Positions 17,753-27,953 are shown, counted from the stretch's first letter. The stretch: DNA of 64,000 nt from Aureispira anguillae (GCF_026000115.1 NZ_AP026867.1:7519666-7583665), one strand, 5' to 3'. Translations and numbers: made by a program. The notes: generated from the sequence alone by a model not told the origin.

Positions 17753-19447
17753 ATGAAAAATATCATCTACTTATCTTTATTTGTCCTAAGTTGTGCCTTC
17801 CAATCCATTGCTCAAACACCCATGTTAAGCAATCAAGGGGCACTTATTTCTGTCAAGGGAAATGCCTTTGTTGCTGTGCATGGTGATGTACAGAATGATA
17901 AAGATGGTACCTTCCACAATAGCAATGCATTGCACCTTTGGGGAGACTGGGAAAATAACGCCAATAATGAGGCTTTTACGAGTATAGGGGAAGGAGTAGT
18001 TCACCTTCGGGGAAGCAACCAAACCATAACAGGAACTTCTATTACTCGGTTTTATGATTTAAGGCTAGAAAACTTAGGAATAAAGCATGCCACAATAGAT
18101 GTCTATGTAGATGGTTTTTTGCGTTTGAATGATAGAGAATTTGATGTAGATAGCAATGTTGTACACGTTTTTAATACAAATTTGACGGCAGTTGAACATC
18201 TACAAGTCGCCAATAACTGGGGATTTGTAAGTAGCTTAAAAGATGGAGGCTTATTGCGCCATACCAATACTACAGCGGCTTATTTTTATCCTGTGGGATC
18301 AACACAGGGGACGGCACGTTTTCGTCCCGTTAATATTCACCCTACTTCAACGGCTCCTGCTGCATTTAAGGTTAGAATGGCAAATGTAGATGCAAGCCTT
18401 GAGGGTTGGGATCGCAATTTAAGAGCCTATCGTATTTGCGAATTAAATCCTAATTTTTATCATAGAATAAGCCGAACGATGGGGACAGAGGAGGCGAATG
18501 TAGAGTTGTTTTTTGATGCTGCTCAAGATGGAAATTTTGCAGATATAGGGCAATGGACAACCGCTAATATTTGGGACGTAGCAGCTAGTGGAGTGTTGGG
18601 AACAAACACAACGTATAATTTAGATACTAGAACTAGCCAGCAAGCCATTTCTAGTTTTACACCCAATCCTTTTATTTTGACTCGTTTAAGTCCAACAGTA
18701 AATCTTACTGTAGATCCTAGTTCCATCTGTTCAACAGATACCACATTACTAACGGCGAGTTCAAGTGGTGCTGCATTCAGTAATTACGATTTTTATGTAG
18801 ATACTTTTTTGGTACAATCAGGGAGTTTAGATTACTATAATTTAGCTTCACCAAGACTTGGAGAGGTGCCAATTTGGGTGGTTGGATCATTCCCAGATTG
18901 TGGTGATGTTAGTGATACTACTTTGTTGACTGTTTATCAAGGAGTAACTGCTACAGCTTATTCTGATACCATTATTATAGCAGGAACCAGTGCTAGTTTA
19001 ACGGCTACAGGAGGCGACTTTTATAATTGGTTGCCTGATACTGCCTTAAGTTGCAATATGTGTGCAACAACAATAGCGTCACCTTTGCAAACAACAACCT
19101 ATTGGGTAGAGGTGGAAAATATTGATGGATGTAAGGACACAGCAAGCGTTTTGGTTGATGTGCGAGAAGATATTAATCAGGTTGTTTTTATCCCCAATGT
19201 ATTAACTCCTAACAACGATGGTTTTAATGATACTTGGCGAATTAAAAATATACAATTGTTTCCTAAAAATGCGGTTAGGATTGTCAATAGATGGGGAGAT
19301 ATTGTTTTTAGAACAGACAATTATCAGAACGATTGGGAAGGGACTTATAGTGGTGGACAATTACCAGCAGGAACCTATTATTATGTATTAGATATTGGTG
19401 GTCAATGGGGAGTATTAAAAGGAGATGTAACTATTATTCGAGAGTAA
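17753..19447 (+). CDS. T9SS type B cargo protein (gliding-motility-associated C-terminal domain)
   Basis: 564 residues with a signal peptide (cleavage near SIAQT). The centre is beta-rich with Ig-like/PKD-like segments (about 320-470), including paired cysteines (SCNMCATT). The last ~85 residues form a type B sorting domain: VFIPNVLTPNNDGFNDTWRI (about 479-498), then VRIVNRWGDIVF and the PAGTYYYVL end. Such domains direct export through the type IX system and surface attachment. The PorP/SprF gene starts 12 bp downstream, the usual partner arrangement. A surface adhesin or structural role is inferred. Confidence 0.88.
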   Translation: MKNIIYLSLFVLSCAFQSIAQTPMLSNQGALISVKGNAFVAVHGDVQNDKDGTFHNSNALHLWGDWENNANNEAFTSIGEGVVHLRGSNQTITGTSITRFYDLRLENLGIKHATIDVYVDGFLRLNDREFDVDSNVVHVFNTNLTAVEHLQVANNWGFVSSLKDGGLLRHTNTTAAYFYPVGSTQGTARFRPVNIHPTSTAPAAFKVRMANVDASLEGWDRNLRAYRICELNPNFYHRISRTMGTEEANVELFFDAAQDGNFADIGQWTTANIWDVAASGVLGTNTTYNLDTRTSQQAISSFTPNPFILTRLSPTVNLTVDPSSICSTDTTLLTASSSGAAFSNYDFYVDTFLVQSGSLDYYNLASPRLGEVPIWVVGSFPDCGDVSDTTLLTVYQGVTATAYSDTIIIAGTSASLTATGGDFYNWLPDTALSCNMCATTIASPLQTTTYWVEVENIDGCKDTASVLVDVREDINQVVFIPNVLTPNNDGFNDTWRIKNIQLFPKNAVRIVNRWGDIVFRTDNYQNDWEGTYSGGQLPAGTYYYVLDIGGQWGVLKGDVTIIRE

Positions 19448-19459
19448 AGTGCTTTGAAA

Positions 19460-20500
19460 ATGAAAAAAATCTACAGTTTTATTGTTGGTATAATGTGCTG
19501 CATAGGAACGAGTAAGGCACAGCAAATGCCCTTACTAAGTGAATTTATGCACAGCCCTGCATTGATTAATCCTGCTATGGTAGGTTGGGAAGACCTAACC
19601 GCCATCACTGCTGCCTATCGTCACCAATGGACAGGAGTAAAGAATAACCCCATTACTTTTATGCTTAATTTTCGTCATTTTGATGAAAAAAGAAACATGG
19701 CATTTGGTGGGGGATTGACACATGACCAAACAGGACCTACTTCATTTACAGGGTTAAATTTTCAATATGCTTATCATCTTAAGTTTGGATCTGAGAAAAA
19801 GCGGCAAGAAAAACGGCATCGCCTATCACTTGGTTTGTCACTTTCTGCGAACCAATACCGCCTAGATGGATCTAAATTGGCTTATAACGATGCCAATGAT
19901 CCTTTGATTATAGGAAATAACGACTTCAAAATATTGCCAGATGCTAGTTTAGGGCTTTTTTATTATAGCGACCTCTATTATGTAGGATTTTCTGTACCAC
20001 AGCTCATTTCTATGAATGTAAAATTTGACAGTGATAATGCCTTGTCTAATATCCAGCGAGTAGCACATTTTTATATTAATGCAGGGGTGAAAATTGATTT
20101 GCGAAGCAAAAAAGATGGTCTGACTAGAAAGTCGCTCAAGGAAAAATCAAAACATATGCTAATCCCATCTATTTGGTTTAGATATGCGCCTTCAAGCCCT
20201 ATGAACTTAAATTTGCACTTGCGTTATGTCTGGCATCAGATGTTAGGCATAGGTTTTGGAGGTTCTACAGATGGAACCATATCTTTTGATATCAATGTGC
20301 ATATCAAAAAACGATTTCGGGTGGGCTATGCTTTTAGTTTGCCTGTTAATGGCTTAACCAATCATTTGGGAACGAATCATGAAATTATGTTGACTTATGT
20401 ATTGGGAAGCAATGGGAATGGATGGACATTTGAGCAAGCAGAGCAACAATTAAAATTTAAAAAGAAACCCAAAAAAAAGATAGGGGAAAAACAAGAATAA
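19460..20500 (+). CDS. PorP/SprF family T9SS outer-membrane protein
   Basis: 346 residues with a signal peptide (CCIGTSKAQQ). It begins with the family's QMPLLSEFMHSPALINPAMVGW block, followed by YRHQWTGVKNNP and long amphipathic strands of an outer-membrane beta-barrel. Known members pair with proteins bearing type B C-terminal domains and are needed for their export or anchoring, so it probably serves the cargo gene ending 12 bp before it. I take ATG 19460; a TTG six bases earlier is in frame but unnecessary. The C-terminal tail is Lys-rich. Confidence 0.9.
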   Translation: MKKIYSFIVGIMCCIGTSKAQQMPLLSEFMHSPALINPAMVGWEDLTAITAAYRHQWTGVKNNPITFMLNFRHFDEKRNMAFGGGLTHDQTGPTSFTGLNFQYAYHLKFGSEKKRQEKRHRLSLGLSLSANQYRLDGSKLAYNDANDPLIIGNNDFKILPDASLGLFYYSDLYYVGFSVPQLISMNVKFDSDNALSNIQRVAHFYINAGVKIDLRSKKDGLTRKSLKEKSKHMLIPSIWFRYAPSSPMNLNLHLRYVWHQMLGIGFGGSTDGTISFDINVHIKKRFRVGYAFSLPVNGLTNHLGTNHEIMLTYVLGSNGNGWTFEQAEQQLKFKKKPKKKIGEKQE

Positions 20501-20533
20501 GAGTGTTGTAAACTTAGGCTAAACATAAACTAC

Positions 20534-21058
20534 ATGGAACATTATAGGGTTAATAAATTACTACTAATTTTATTGTTGGCAATTAGTTTTAACGCCTGTA
20601 AGAACATTTTATCCTATCAGCAAATGGAAAAAAAACTAAAAAAATTGGAACAGTTTACGTATCAATTTGGAGATGCTTCTGTTCCTCCTCCTTTTCATAG
20701 AAGTTATACAATTGTTGCTAATAAAGATAGCATCCTGTTGACCGTAGATAGTTATGGAGATACGCTGGTTCAAAAAAAATACCAAATGCCTGAGGATGGT
20801 TTGACAAGGATCGGACAAGCACTTATCAAAAATAAAATTCACAAACGCCGTCAAAAAAAAGAAGCCAATGGTTGTACAGGCGGCACTACTCAGTCTATTG
20901 CTTATCGTTGTCATGAGGATGCTAAGCCTTTTTCTGCTTCAAGATATAATTGTGGTGGCGAGCATTATGGAACCTTGATGGGGGACATCGATAGTTTTTT
21001 AGTTGATATTTACCCTTTAACACCCGATCTAAAGGAGGTACTCCGTTCTACCCAATAA
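20534..21058 (+). CDS. Putative lipoprotein
   Basis: 174 residues. The N-terminal hydrophobic stretch LLLILLLAISFNAC ends in a lipobox-like Cys22. The remainder is soluble with a basic patch (NKIHKRRQKKEANG) and four cysteines around TGGTTQSIAYRCHEDAK and YNCGG. No family recognised. It follows the PorP/SprF gene by 33 bp in the same direction and so may belong to that operon as an accessory envelope protein. Confidence 0.6.
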   Translation: MEHYRVNKLLLILLLAISFNACKNILSYQQMEKKLKKLEQFTYQFGDASVPPPFHRSYTIVANKDSILLTVDSYGDTLVQKKYQMPEDGLTRIGQALIKNKIHKRRQKKEANGCTGGTTQSIAYRCHEDAKPFSASRYNCGGEHYGTLMGDIDSFLVDIYPLTPDLKEVLRSTQ

Positions 21059-21060
21059 AA

Positions 21061-21098
21061 GAGGGAGCAGTACAGAGCTTATCCTGTACCAACTCCCT
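21061..21098. terminator. Hairpin between convergent genes
   Basis: AGGGAG pairs with CTCCCT and an inner GTACAG pairs with CTGTAC. It lies 3 bp after the lipoprotein stop and 43 bp from the 3' end of the opposing gene. There is no long T run; a two-way stop is likely. Confidence 0.55.
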
Positions 21099-21140
21099 AA
21101 TCAAGTCAAATTTAGTTTTATGTTATGATGCAAAGGGTTG

Positions 21141-21578
21141 TTATCTGATCGCTAGCGTTTCTTTTTGTGATGAAGTCCTAATTTCATAATCCAATTCTTT
21201 GGGGATATGCAAGGTATAAGTTACCACCTCTCTAAGTTTATTTCCATTGATGAAAACATCAAGGGGTTTATTTTTAATTCTTAATACGCTACTGTATAAT
21301 TGAGGCGGAGCGTATACTTCTAACTGGTACCTACCTGATTTTTTTAAATATTCTAATATTCCTTTTTTGCCAGCAGCACTTTGAACGGTGATGTCAATAC
21401 CTAATGTATTCGTTGTTGCTTCTTTAGTTTTGATAACTAGATGTTTAGAAGTGTCTAGAAAAATGATTAAATGATCATTTTCTATTGAAATATTGCTCTG
21501 TGAATACTGAATAGAGTGTTGACCTAATAGAATACTAGCTGTTAGTAAAGTGAAAAATATGAGGATTAACTTTTTCAT
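21141..21578 (-). CDS. Small secreted protein, paralogue of 5409-5825
   Basis: 145 residues with a signal peptide (cleavage near LLGQH). The mature chain is strand-rich and resembles the product of 5409-5825 in length, in the K-T-K motif near residue 52, in the GRYQLEV turn near 82 and in the terminal THYIP-like strand (YTLHIPKELDY). Putative adhesin-like (DUF4097-type) beta repeats would explain this pattern, but that is a guess. It has its own upstream region and a 157-bp mobile element beyond it. Function unknown. Confidence 0.6.
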   Translation of the reverse strand: MKKLILIFFTLLTASILLGQHSIQYSQSNISIENDHLIIFLDTSKHLVIKTKEATTNTLGIDITVQSAAGKKGILEYLKKSGRYQLEVYAPPQLYSSVLRIKNKPLDVFINGNKLREVVTYTLHIPKELDYEIRTSSQKETLAIR

Positions 21579-21655
21579 AACTATAAGGTTTTATATATTT
21601 ATAATAAATATTATTTTTAAGTAGGCTAATATCCTATAAATAAATAGGTGTAGTA

Positions 21656-21812
21656 AGTAGATGGACAAAAATAATTAACATTAAATGGGGCATCTTTTGT
21701 CCGCTAAGCTTCCTTGAAAAGCCTCGCTTTAGCCCGCTAAAGCTACGTTTTGCAAGTCGTTAGCGAAAAAAATATACTCCAATTTTTAAACTACTAATTT
21801 TGTCCATCTACT
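21656..21812. mobile_element. 157-bp MITE, copy 1 (TA-flanked)
   Basis: The ends are AGTAGATGGACAAAA and its inverted copy, flanked on both sides by TA (21654-21655 and 21813-21814). It is identical at 155 of 157 positions to 56407-56563. An internal palindrome, GCTTTAGC-CC-GCTAAAGC, is present, and no coding capacity. TA duplication is typical of IS630/Tc1-mariner-type transposition, so the transposase is presumably elsewhere in the genome. Confidence 0.85.
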
Positions 21813-21976
21813 TAATTAAGAGGGGAGATAAGGTTAGTCCTTAATATACAAGGGGTTACTATTGAGAGTAGTTAAAAGTAAGCCAATGCTTAACTTATTG
21901 ATTAATAGAGATTTATGATTTTTATTTTTTATATTATTTCCATATTTTAGACTTTTTCCTTTTTTGGGATGTTTTT

Positions 21977-22008
21977 TTTGGAAAATGCGAAAATATTCCT
22001 TATATTTC
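21977..22008 (+). promoter_or_regulatory. Candidate promoter of the NtrC-type regulator gene
   Basis: TTTG (21977-21980), then 20 bp, then TATATTTC (22001-22008), one base off TAnnTTTG. The predicted start is about 55 bp before the ATG. Confidence 0.4.
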
Positions 22009-22068
22009 TTAATGCATTTTATTAATTACTAATGGACAACGTACAGTACAAACTAAATTAATAGCATC

Positions 22069-23460
22069 ATGAAGCGATATAATTATAAAAGGAGGCAAGC
22101 AATAAGGATATTTGTAGTAGAAGATGAACCAATGTATTGTAAAATGGTCAAATATACTATGGAATTAAACCCTGATCATGAAGTTTATGTCTTTGAAACA
22201 GGGCAAGCTTGTATAGAACAATTGCATTTAAATCCAACGATTGTATCTATTGATTATAGCCTGCCTGATATGAATGGTGAGGAGTTATTGAAAAAAATCC
22301 ATAATTATGATAAAAATATACGAGTAATTGTTTTGTCTGGACAGGGAGATATTGCAACAGCAATCAACTTACTTAGACAAGGAGCTTCTGACTATTTGAC
22401 CAAGGATAACGAAACGCAAGAACGTTTATTGAATAGCGTTAATCTATTAAAGGAAAATTCTTCATTGATAGAAGAGGTATCCCAACTGAAGGAAGAGCTG
22501 TCTGAAAAATACCAGTTTGGAAATATGTTGATTGGTACTAGTGATGCTATGAAGCATATTTTTAATTTATTAGAACGTGCTGTAGAAAATGAAATAACGG
22601 TTTCGATAACAGGAGAGACTGGAACAGGGAAGGAAGTAGTTGCCAAAACAATTCATTACAATTCATCTCGAAAAAAGGCAAAATTTGTAGCCGTCAATAT
22701 GAGTGCTATTCCTAGAGATTTGCTAGAAAGTGAATTGTTTGGACATGAGAAAGGGGCGTTTACTGGAGCGATTGCCCGAAAACAAGGAAAGTTTGAATTG
22801 GCAGACAAGGGAACGCTTTTTTTGGATGAAATTGGCGATATGGACATCAGTTTGCAAGCCAAATTATTAAGAGCTATCCAAGAACGAGAGATTGTTCGTG
22901 TTGGGGGAGCAGAGCCTGTCAAATTTAATGCACGAATTATTGTTGCTACGCACAAAAACTTAGCTGAAGAGGTGCAAAAAGGCAATTTCAGAGAAGATCT
23001 ATATTATAGAATACTGGGCTTACCCATTGAATTACCACCATTAAAAGAACGAGAAGGAGATATTCTAATCTTGGCGCAATATTTTTTAGAAAACTTTAAA
23101 AAGGCCAATCCTAAGCGCAATACACTTCAATTGTCATCAGAGGCAAAAAACAAGTTGATGAATTATAATTATCCTGGAAATGTAAGAGAATTAAAATCTA
23201 TTATTGAATTGGCTGCTGTGCTAACCGTTGGTAAACGAATAGAGGGCAGCAGTATTCAGTTTAGAAGCCCTCAGAAAACAATGGATTTACTAGATGGGGA
23301 ATTAACCATCAAAGAATACGTTAATAAAATTGTCTATCATTATCTAAAGAAATATCGCAACGTTATGGTCGTTGCTAAGAAATTGGACATCGGAAAATCT
23401 ACCATTTATAAAATGCTTAAGGAGGATAGAGAATTAAGTGAATTGGTAAAAAAGTATTGA
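22069..23460 (+). CDS. Sigma-54-dependent NtrC-family response regulator
   Basis: 463 residues in three parts. The receiver domain (about 12-120) has phospho-acceptor Asp62, Ser90 and Lys112. The AAA+ domain (about 150-385) has Walker A GETGTGKE (182-189), the sigma-54 contact loop GAFTGA (229-234), Walker B LFLDE (250-254) and arginine-finger region FREDLYYRI. A short Fis-like helix-turn-helix follows (about 430-455, VVAKKLDIGKSTIYKML). It should activate sigma-54 promoters when phosphorylated. The FIST sensor and hybrid kinase genes that follow are its likely partners. Confidence 0.93.
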   Translation: MKRYNYKRRQAIRIFVVEDEPMYCKMVKYTMELNPDHEVYVFETGQACIEQLHLNPTIVSIDYSLPDMNGEELLKKIHNYDKNIRVIVLSGQGDIATAINLLRQGASDYLTKDNETQERLLNSVNLLKENSSLIEEVSQLKEELSEKYQFGNMLIGTSDAMKHIFNLLERAVENEITVSITGETGTGKEVVAKTIHYNSSRKKAKFVAVNMSAIPRDLLESELFGHEKGAFTGAIARKQGKFELADKGTLFLDEIGDMDISLQAKLLRAIQEREIVRVGGAEPVKFNARIIVATHKNLAEEVQKGNFREDLYYRILGLPIELPPLKEREGDILILAQYFLENFKKANPKRNTLQLSSEAKNKLMNYNYPGNVRELKSIIELAAVLTVGKRIEGSSIQFRSPQKTMDLLDGELTIKEYVNKIVYHYLKKYRNVMVVAKKLDIGKSTIYKMLKEDRELSELVKKY

Positions 23461-23654
23461 TTTTTCTTTATAGGTTTTGTTCCCTTTATAAGAAGCAATT
23501 TGTCTATTAGGCTCCCAGTTAAAATTCCCAAATAATCAGAACCTTGTTGAATGAGGTTTTTGCTTTAATACCTTCTTTTCTTTGGATACATTTTAAGTGT
23601 TTAAGAAAAAGTGTGCTACTAAATTTTAATTATTGGTCTATAAATTTGAATCTT

Positions 23655-24779
23655 ATGTATTTACCAAATCCAACTATTCAGAGTATACTTGCTGCAATAA
23701 CTACTTTAGAACTAGATTCAAATGAGGTAGTTATTTTTTTATTTGGGGAACAAACCGTTATTAATTATACAGGGCTAATTGACGAGCTCAACAAAAAGGA
23801 GATTGCTTTTTTTGGAGCTTTTTTTCCTGGTATAATTTATAACGATCAAAATTTTGACAAGGGGGTTGTGTTGGTTAGGTATCGGCTTGGTAAGCCAATA
23901 GAAATTATACAAGACCTATCTACCTTATCTGAACAAACGTTGTTTAGTGAGGATAAAATTCTTGATTATCAAGAGGAGGAACAGGAGTCTACGATTTTTG
24001 TCTTAGTGGATGGCTTGTCACCTTATATTGCCGATTTTTTGGCAGATCTTTATAATAGCTTGGGAAACTCTGTCAATTATATAGGAGGAGGGGGAGGTTC
24101 TCTTTCTTTAGAACAAAAGCCTTGTCTGATAACTTCAGAGGGAATGCTAAAGGATGCGGGAATTATTTGTTGTATTGATGCACCTGTTAGTTTGGGTGTT
24201 CAGCATGGGTGGAAAGAATTAGAAGGTCCTATTATTGCAACCAAGACCTACAAAAATATAATATACGAGTTAAATTGGAAAAATGCCTTTGAGGTTTACA
24301 AAAGCATTGTAGATAAGGATAGTTCGCAATCCATCGAAGCAGACAACTTTTTTGGTATTGCAAAGGGATATCCTTTTGGAATTAGAATGGAAGGGCAGGA
24401 GGACATCGTGCGAGACCCTATTGCTGTTGGAGAGGATGGAGAATTAATTTGTGTTGGTGAAATTGAAAGCCATTCTGTCTTAAATATTTTAAAAGGACAA
24501 GCTGATAACTTAATTAAATCTGCCCAAATTGCAGCAAGTGAATCAATACTTGGAGCAAGAAACAAGCCGAATCAAATCTTTACGGTGGATTGCATTTCTA
24601 GAGTATTGTTTTTGGAGGATAAATTTGAAGAAGAACTAAAATCAATAACCAATATCATTCAAGAGAATACTCCTGATTTGGTGCTAACAGGAATTTTATC
24701 ACTAGGTGAAATTTCATCTGATGGAGAGGGACCACTTTATTTTTTCAATAAAACGATTGTTATAGGGACCTTTAACTAA
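23655..24779 (+). CDS. FIST-domain sensory protein
   Basis: A soluble protein of 374 residues from ATG 23655; an upstream in-frame ATG at 23544 would add 37 residues that do not resemble the family. The N-terminal FIST_N part contains a GAFFPGIIY strand-turn and a GGGGGSLSLEQ loop (about 140-150). The FIST_C part holds IAKGYPFGI and a regular alpha/beta end. FIST domains are thought to bind small ligands, possibly amino acids, and usually feed into histidine kinases, as is suggested here by the hybrid kinase 81 bp downstream. Confidence 0.82.
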   Translation: MYLPNPTIQSILAAITTLELDSNEVVIFLFGEQTVINYTGLIDELNKKEIAFFGAFFPGIIYNDQNFDKGVVLVRYRLGKPIEIIQDLSTLSEQTLFSEDKILDYQEEEQESTIFVLVDGLSPYIADFLADLYNSLGNSVNYIGGGGGSLSLEQKPCLITSEGMLKDAGIICCIDAPVSLGVQHGWKELEGPIIATKTYKNIIYELNWKNAFEVYKSIVDKDSSQSIEADNFFGIAKGYPFGIRMEGQEDIVRDPIAVGEDGELICVGEIESHSVLNILKGQADNLIKSAQIAASESILGARNKPNQIFTVDCISRVLFLEDKFEEELKSITNIIQENTPDLVLTGILSLGEISSDGEGPLYFFNKTIVIGTFN

Positions 24780-24860
24780 GTTATCAAAGAACCATTTTTT
24801 TTAGCATAAATTGGTTTATTCGTCTTATTACCTAATTGTTGTTGAGGCAAAACTATTGAT

Positions 24861-27743
24861 ATGAAGGATTCAAAGGAAATAATAGAACATATCTCCTTAT
24901 TGTATGAGTTGTCTATCGCTATAGGTACCTCTTTGGATATGCAAGAAAATTGCAAACATTTTCTGACGATCTTGATGCGTAGAATGAATATCGTTTGTGC
25001 CTCTGTTTGGGTGCGAAACAATGTTTTTGATAATAGTGAATTTCTGAATTATCAATTGGTATATGGCTACCCCATGGCTAGGGTAAAGCATCGAAAAATT
25101 GACAAAGATGAGCTGCTAAATATAGGGCTTTTGCAGCAGACTTCTGATGCTCCAGATTCGGATTATTCTTTATTGTTGGAAGAAGATCAAGAAGATGAAT
25201 TAGACGGTAACATCTGCATTGTTTTTAATTTGAGAGAAAATGGATTTATCAAAATCTATTTTTCTAAGACAACAAATGAGGGGAAATTAATGTCAAAATT
25301 AAACCCCTTGAGAGATATTATGGATAAGTTCGCCTTATCTATGAATGGCTGTATTGCGCACGGTCGAGCTTTGTACGAAACTCAGAAAAGACACCGAATT
25401 CAAAAAGAACTTATTGCTAGTAATGACAAATATGAATCGGTTGTCCGAAGTATTGGAGAAGGGTTAGTAATTACGGATCTGGGAGGCTATGTCATTTTTG
25501 TAAACGAGAGCATGTGTCGGTTATCGGGGTATTCACAGGAGGAGATTATTCAATCTCAAGGATATAAATTAATGATTCCAGAAGAGTATTGGGCAGAGTA
25601 TGAGCAAAAATTAAACGAGCGAAAAGTTGGCCAATCGGATAATTATGAATTTCCTATGCGGCAAAAAGGAGGGGGGGCTAGATGGGTTTCGGTTAGTGCA
25701 ACGCCTTACCTTAATAGCGATGGTATTGTTATTGGTAGCTTGGCTCTTATTGTTGATATTACAGAAAGTAAAATCGCCCAGCAAGAAATTTTGGAGGGAA
25801 GAAAAAAGTTGCAACTTATTTTGAATACTTCTTTGGATGCGATTATAACCATTGATGAAGATAGCTTGGTAACGGGTTGGAATCAAAGTGCCGAACGGAT
25901 GACGGGCTATGTTGAGAAGGAAGCTTTGGGGAAACCTCTACATGATTTAATTATTCCTCCTGTAATGGTTAAAGGGCATCAAGAGGGAATGAAACGCTAC
26001 CTAAAAACAGGAGTAGGCCCTGCTCTAAATCAACGTTTGGAGTTGAGTGCTATTCGAAAATCAGGAGAAGAGTTCCCGATTGAATTATCCATTGCTCCCA
26101 TCAAAATTCAGGATAAGTATTTCTTTTCAGCTTTTTTAAGAGATATTACACAGCGCAAAGAAAATGAAAATGCATTGATTAAAGCCAAGCAGAGAGCAGA
26201 AAAGGCACGAAATGTAGAACGCCAGTTTTTAGCACACATGAGTCATGAAATAAGAACCCCAATGAACGCTGTAATTGGGATGACTTACCTGCTGAGTCAA
26301 TCTAATTTATCCCAAGACCAATCTGATTATGTAGAAGCGCTGAAATTTTCTGCGGATAGTTTGATGGCAATTATTTCAGATATTTTGGATTTGTCTAAGA
26401 TAGAGGCAGGAGAAATTGAGTTAGAAAGCCGACCATTTTCTTTGCATTATTTACTCGAATCTTTGCAAAGGACGTATCAATTTAAGGTACAAGAAAAAAA
26501 TATCTCGGTAGAAATTAATATCGATGATAAGATTCAAAATCAAATTATTGGAGATGAAACTAGAATTAGCCAAATACTGGGCAATTTATTGAGTAATGCA
26601 AGTAAATTTACCTCTGATGGATATATTGGGGTAAATGCACTGGTCGAAGAATCTACAGATGAAAAGTATTGGATTAAGTTTCAGGTTTATGATACGGGGA
26701 TTGGTATTGCTGAAGAAAATATTAATCAAATCTTTGCTAGTTTTAAACAAGCAACGATCGATACCCATAGAGAGTTTGGGGGAACGGGACTTGGGCTTTC
26801 GATTGTTAAGCAACTTATAGAATTACAGGGAGGGAGTATACGGGTAGAAAGTACACTAGGACAGGGAACCATGTTCACTATTTTATTGCCCTTTATAGAT
26901 TCTGGCATGTCTATTAACGAAGAAGAAGTACAGCAAACTCAGCATAATCATACCTTAGGACGCTTAAAAGAATTAGAGGTTCTAATTGCAGAAGATAATC
27001 CCATTAATCAAAAACTAATAGGAAGTATATTGGAGCAATGGGAGGTAAGTTTTGATTTGACAAAGGATGGCGTAGAAGCGTTAGAATATTCAATGACGAA
27101 AAAATACGATTTGATCTTCATGGATATTAACATGCCTAGAATGAATGGTTATGAAGCGGTCGTAGCCATTACAACTGATTCTGCGAACCCCAATTGTAAA
27201 ACACCAATTATTACTTTAACTGCTGCTGCTTTGCATGAAGAACGAAAGAGAATGTTTGAGGTTGGGGTATCTGATTTTATAACCAAGCCTTTTTCTCCTC
27301 AATTGCTTCAACAAACCATTATTAATTGCTTAGACGAAAAGGCAGCATTGCATGAACCTAAGAACGAAAAATTAATTTTTGAGCCTACTGCTACTCAAAA
27401 AGCTTATGATTTAAGTTATTTAAAAAAGTTTAGCCAAGGGAGTTCTAAATTTATAATAGAAATGGTGCAGATGTTTTTGGATCATAATCCTCAAAAAATA
27501 AAAGAGCTAGAAACGTTTGTTCAGAATGAGAACTGGGACAATATTCAAGATGTTGCACACCAAATGAAATCTACTTTGGGAACGCTAGGGATGTTTGAAC
27601 AACAGCAAATTGCCAAAAAAATAGAGGATGATATCCGAAATAAAAAAATAGTGAAAAGCAGTATTTTTTCTTTGATTAAAGAATTAAAAACAGGCTGTGA
27701 AAAGGTTTATCCATTGTTGAAAGAAGAGTTGAATAAAAGTTAA
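24861..27743 (+). CDS. Hybrid sensor histidine kinase with PAS, receiver and HPt domains
   Basis: 960 residues. The N-terminal ~160 look like a GAF-type sensor; PAS domains follow at about 190-300 and 310-430. HisKA has the phospho-accepting His462 in HMSHEIRTPMN; HATPase_c has the N box (LGNLLSNASKF), G1 DTGIGI and G2 GGTGLGLSI. A receiver at about 710-830 has Asp755 (MDINMP), and a C-terminal HPt has His900 in AHQMKSTLG. There are no membrane helices, so it should sense cytoplasmic signals, perhaps through the FIST protein encoded just before it. The terminal HPt suggests phosphate transfer to a separate receiver such as 22069 or 28330. Confidence 0.94.
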   Translation: MKDSKEIIEHISLLYELSIAIGTSLDMQENCKHFLTILMRRMNIVCASVWVRNNVFDNSEFLNYQLVYGYPMARVKHRKIDKDELLNIGLLQQTSDAPDSDYSLLLEEDQEDELDGNICIVFNLRENGFIKIYFSKTTNEGKLMSKLNPLRDIMDKFALSMNGCIAHGRALYETQKRHRIQKELIASNDKYESVVRSIGEGLVITDLGGYVIFVNESMCRLSGYSQEEIIQSQGYKLMIPEEYWAEYEQKLNERKVGQSDNYEFPMRQKGGGARWVSVSATPYLNSDGIVIGSLALIVDITESKIAQQEILEGRKKLQLILNTSLDAIITIDEDSLVTGWNQSAERMTGYVEKEALGKPLHDLIIPPVMVKGHQEGMKRYLKTGVGPALNQRLELSAIRKSGEEFPIELSIAPIKIQDKYFFSAFLRDITQRKENENALIKAKQRAEKARNVERQFLAHMSHEIRTPMNAVIGMTYLLSQSNLSQDQSDYVEALKFSADSLMAIISDILDLSKIEAGEIELESRPFSLHYLLESLQRTYQFKVQEKNISVEINIDDKIQNQIIGDETRISQILGNLLSNASKFTSDGYIGVNALVEESTDEKYWIKFQVYDTGIGIAEENINQIFASFKQATIDTHREFGGTGLGLSIVKQLIELQGGSIRVESTLGQGTMFTILLPFIDSGMSINEEEVQQTQHNHTLGRLKELEVLIAEDNPINQKLIGSILEQWEVSFDLTKDGVEALEYSMTKKYDLIFMDINMPRMNGYEAVVAITTDSANPNCKTPIITLTAAALHEERKRMFEVGVSDFITKPFSPQLLQQTIINCLDEKAALHEPKNEKLIFEPTATQKAYDLSYLKKFSQGSSKFIIEMVQMFLDHNPQKIKELETFVQNENWDNIQDVAHQMKSTLGTLGMFEQQQIAKKIEDDIRNKKIVKSSIFSLIKELKTGCEKVYPLLKEELNKS

Positions 27744-27831
27744 ACCAAACATTGATTCTTTAAAATGGAATTAATTCCATTTTTTAATATGTTTTGATGA
27801 AGTTGTTTTGAGTTAACTTGTTGTTTTGTAG

Positions 27832-27854
27832 TTGTTTGTGTTTTTGGAGAGGTG
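27832..27854 (+). promoter_or_regulatory. EPS-region motif, copy 1
   Basis: A TTG-started 23-bp motif with the core AGTTGTTTGTGTTT. Close copies lie at 28183, 34985 and 35275, all in gene-free DNA of this region. Copy 1 is 100 bp before a terminator and could drive a small RNA. Confidence 0.4.
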
Positions 27855-27953
27855 TTTGTTTTATACTATAATGAAGATAAAGAACATTAAAAGAACCGCT
27901 AAGACTAAAAAATACTCATTAACAGATAAAGCTTGAAGGTTTCCCTATTCTAG

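Noticed and set aside
23544..23654. N-terminal extension of the FIST protein
   Set aside because: The extra 37 residues are not family-like, and ATG 23655 begins directly at the conserved domain.
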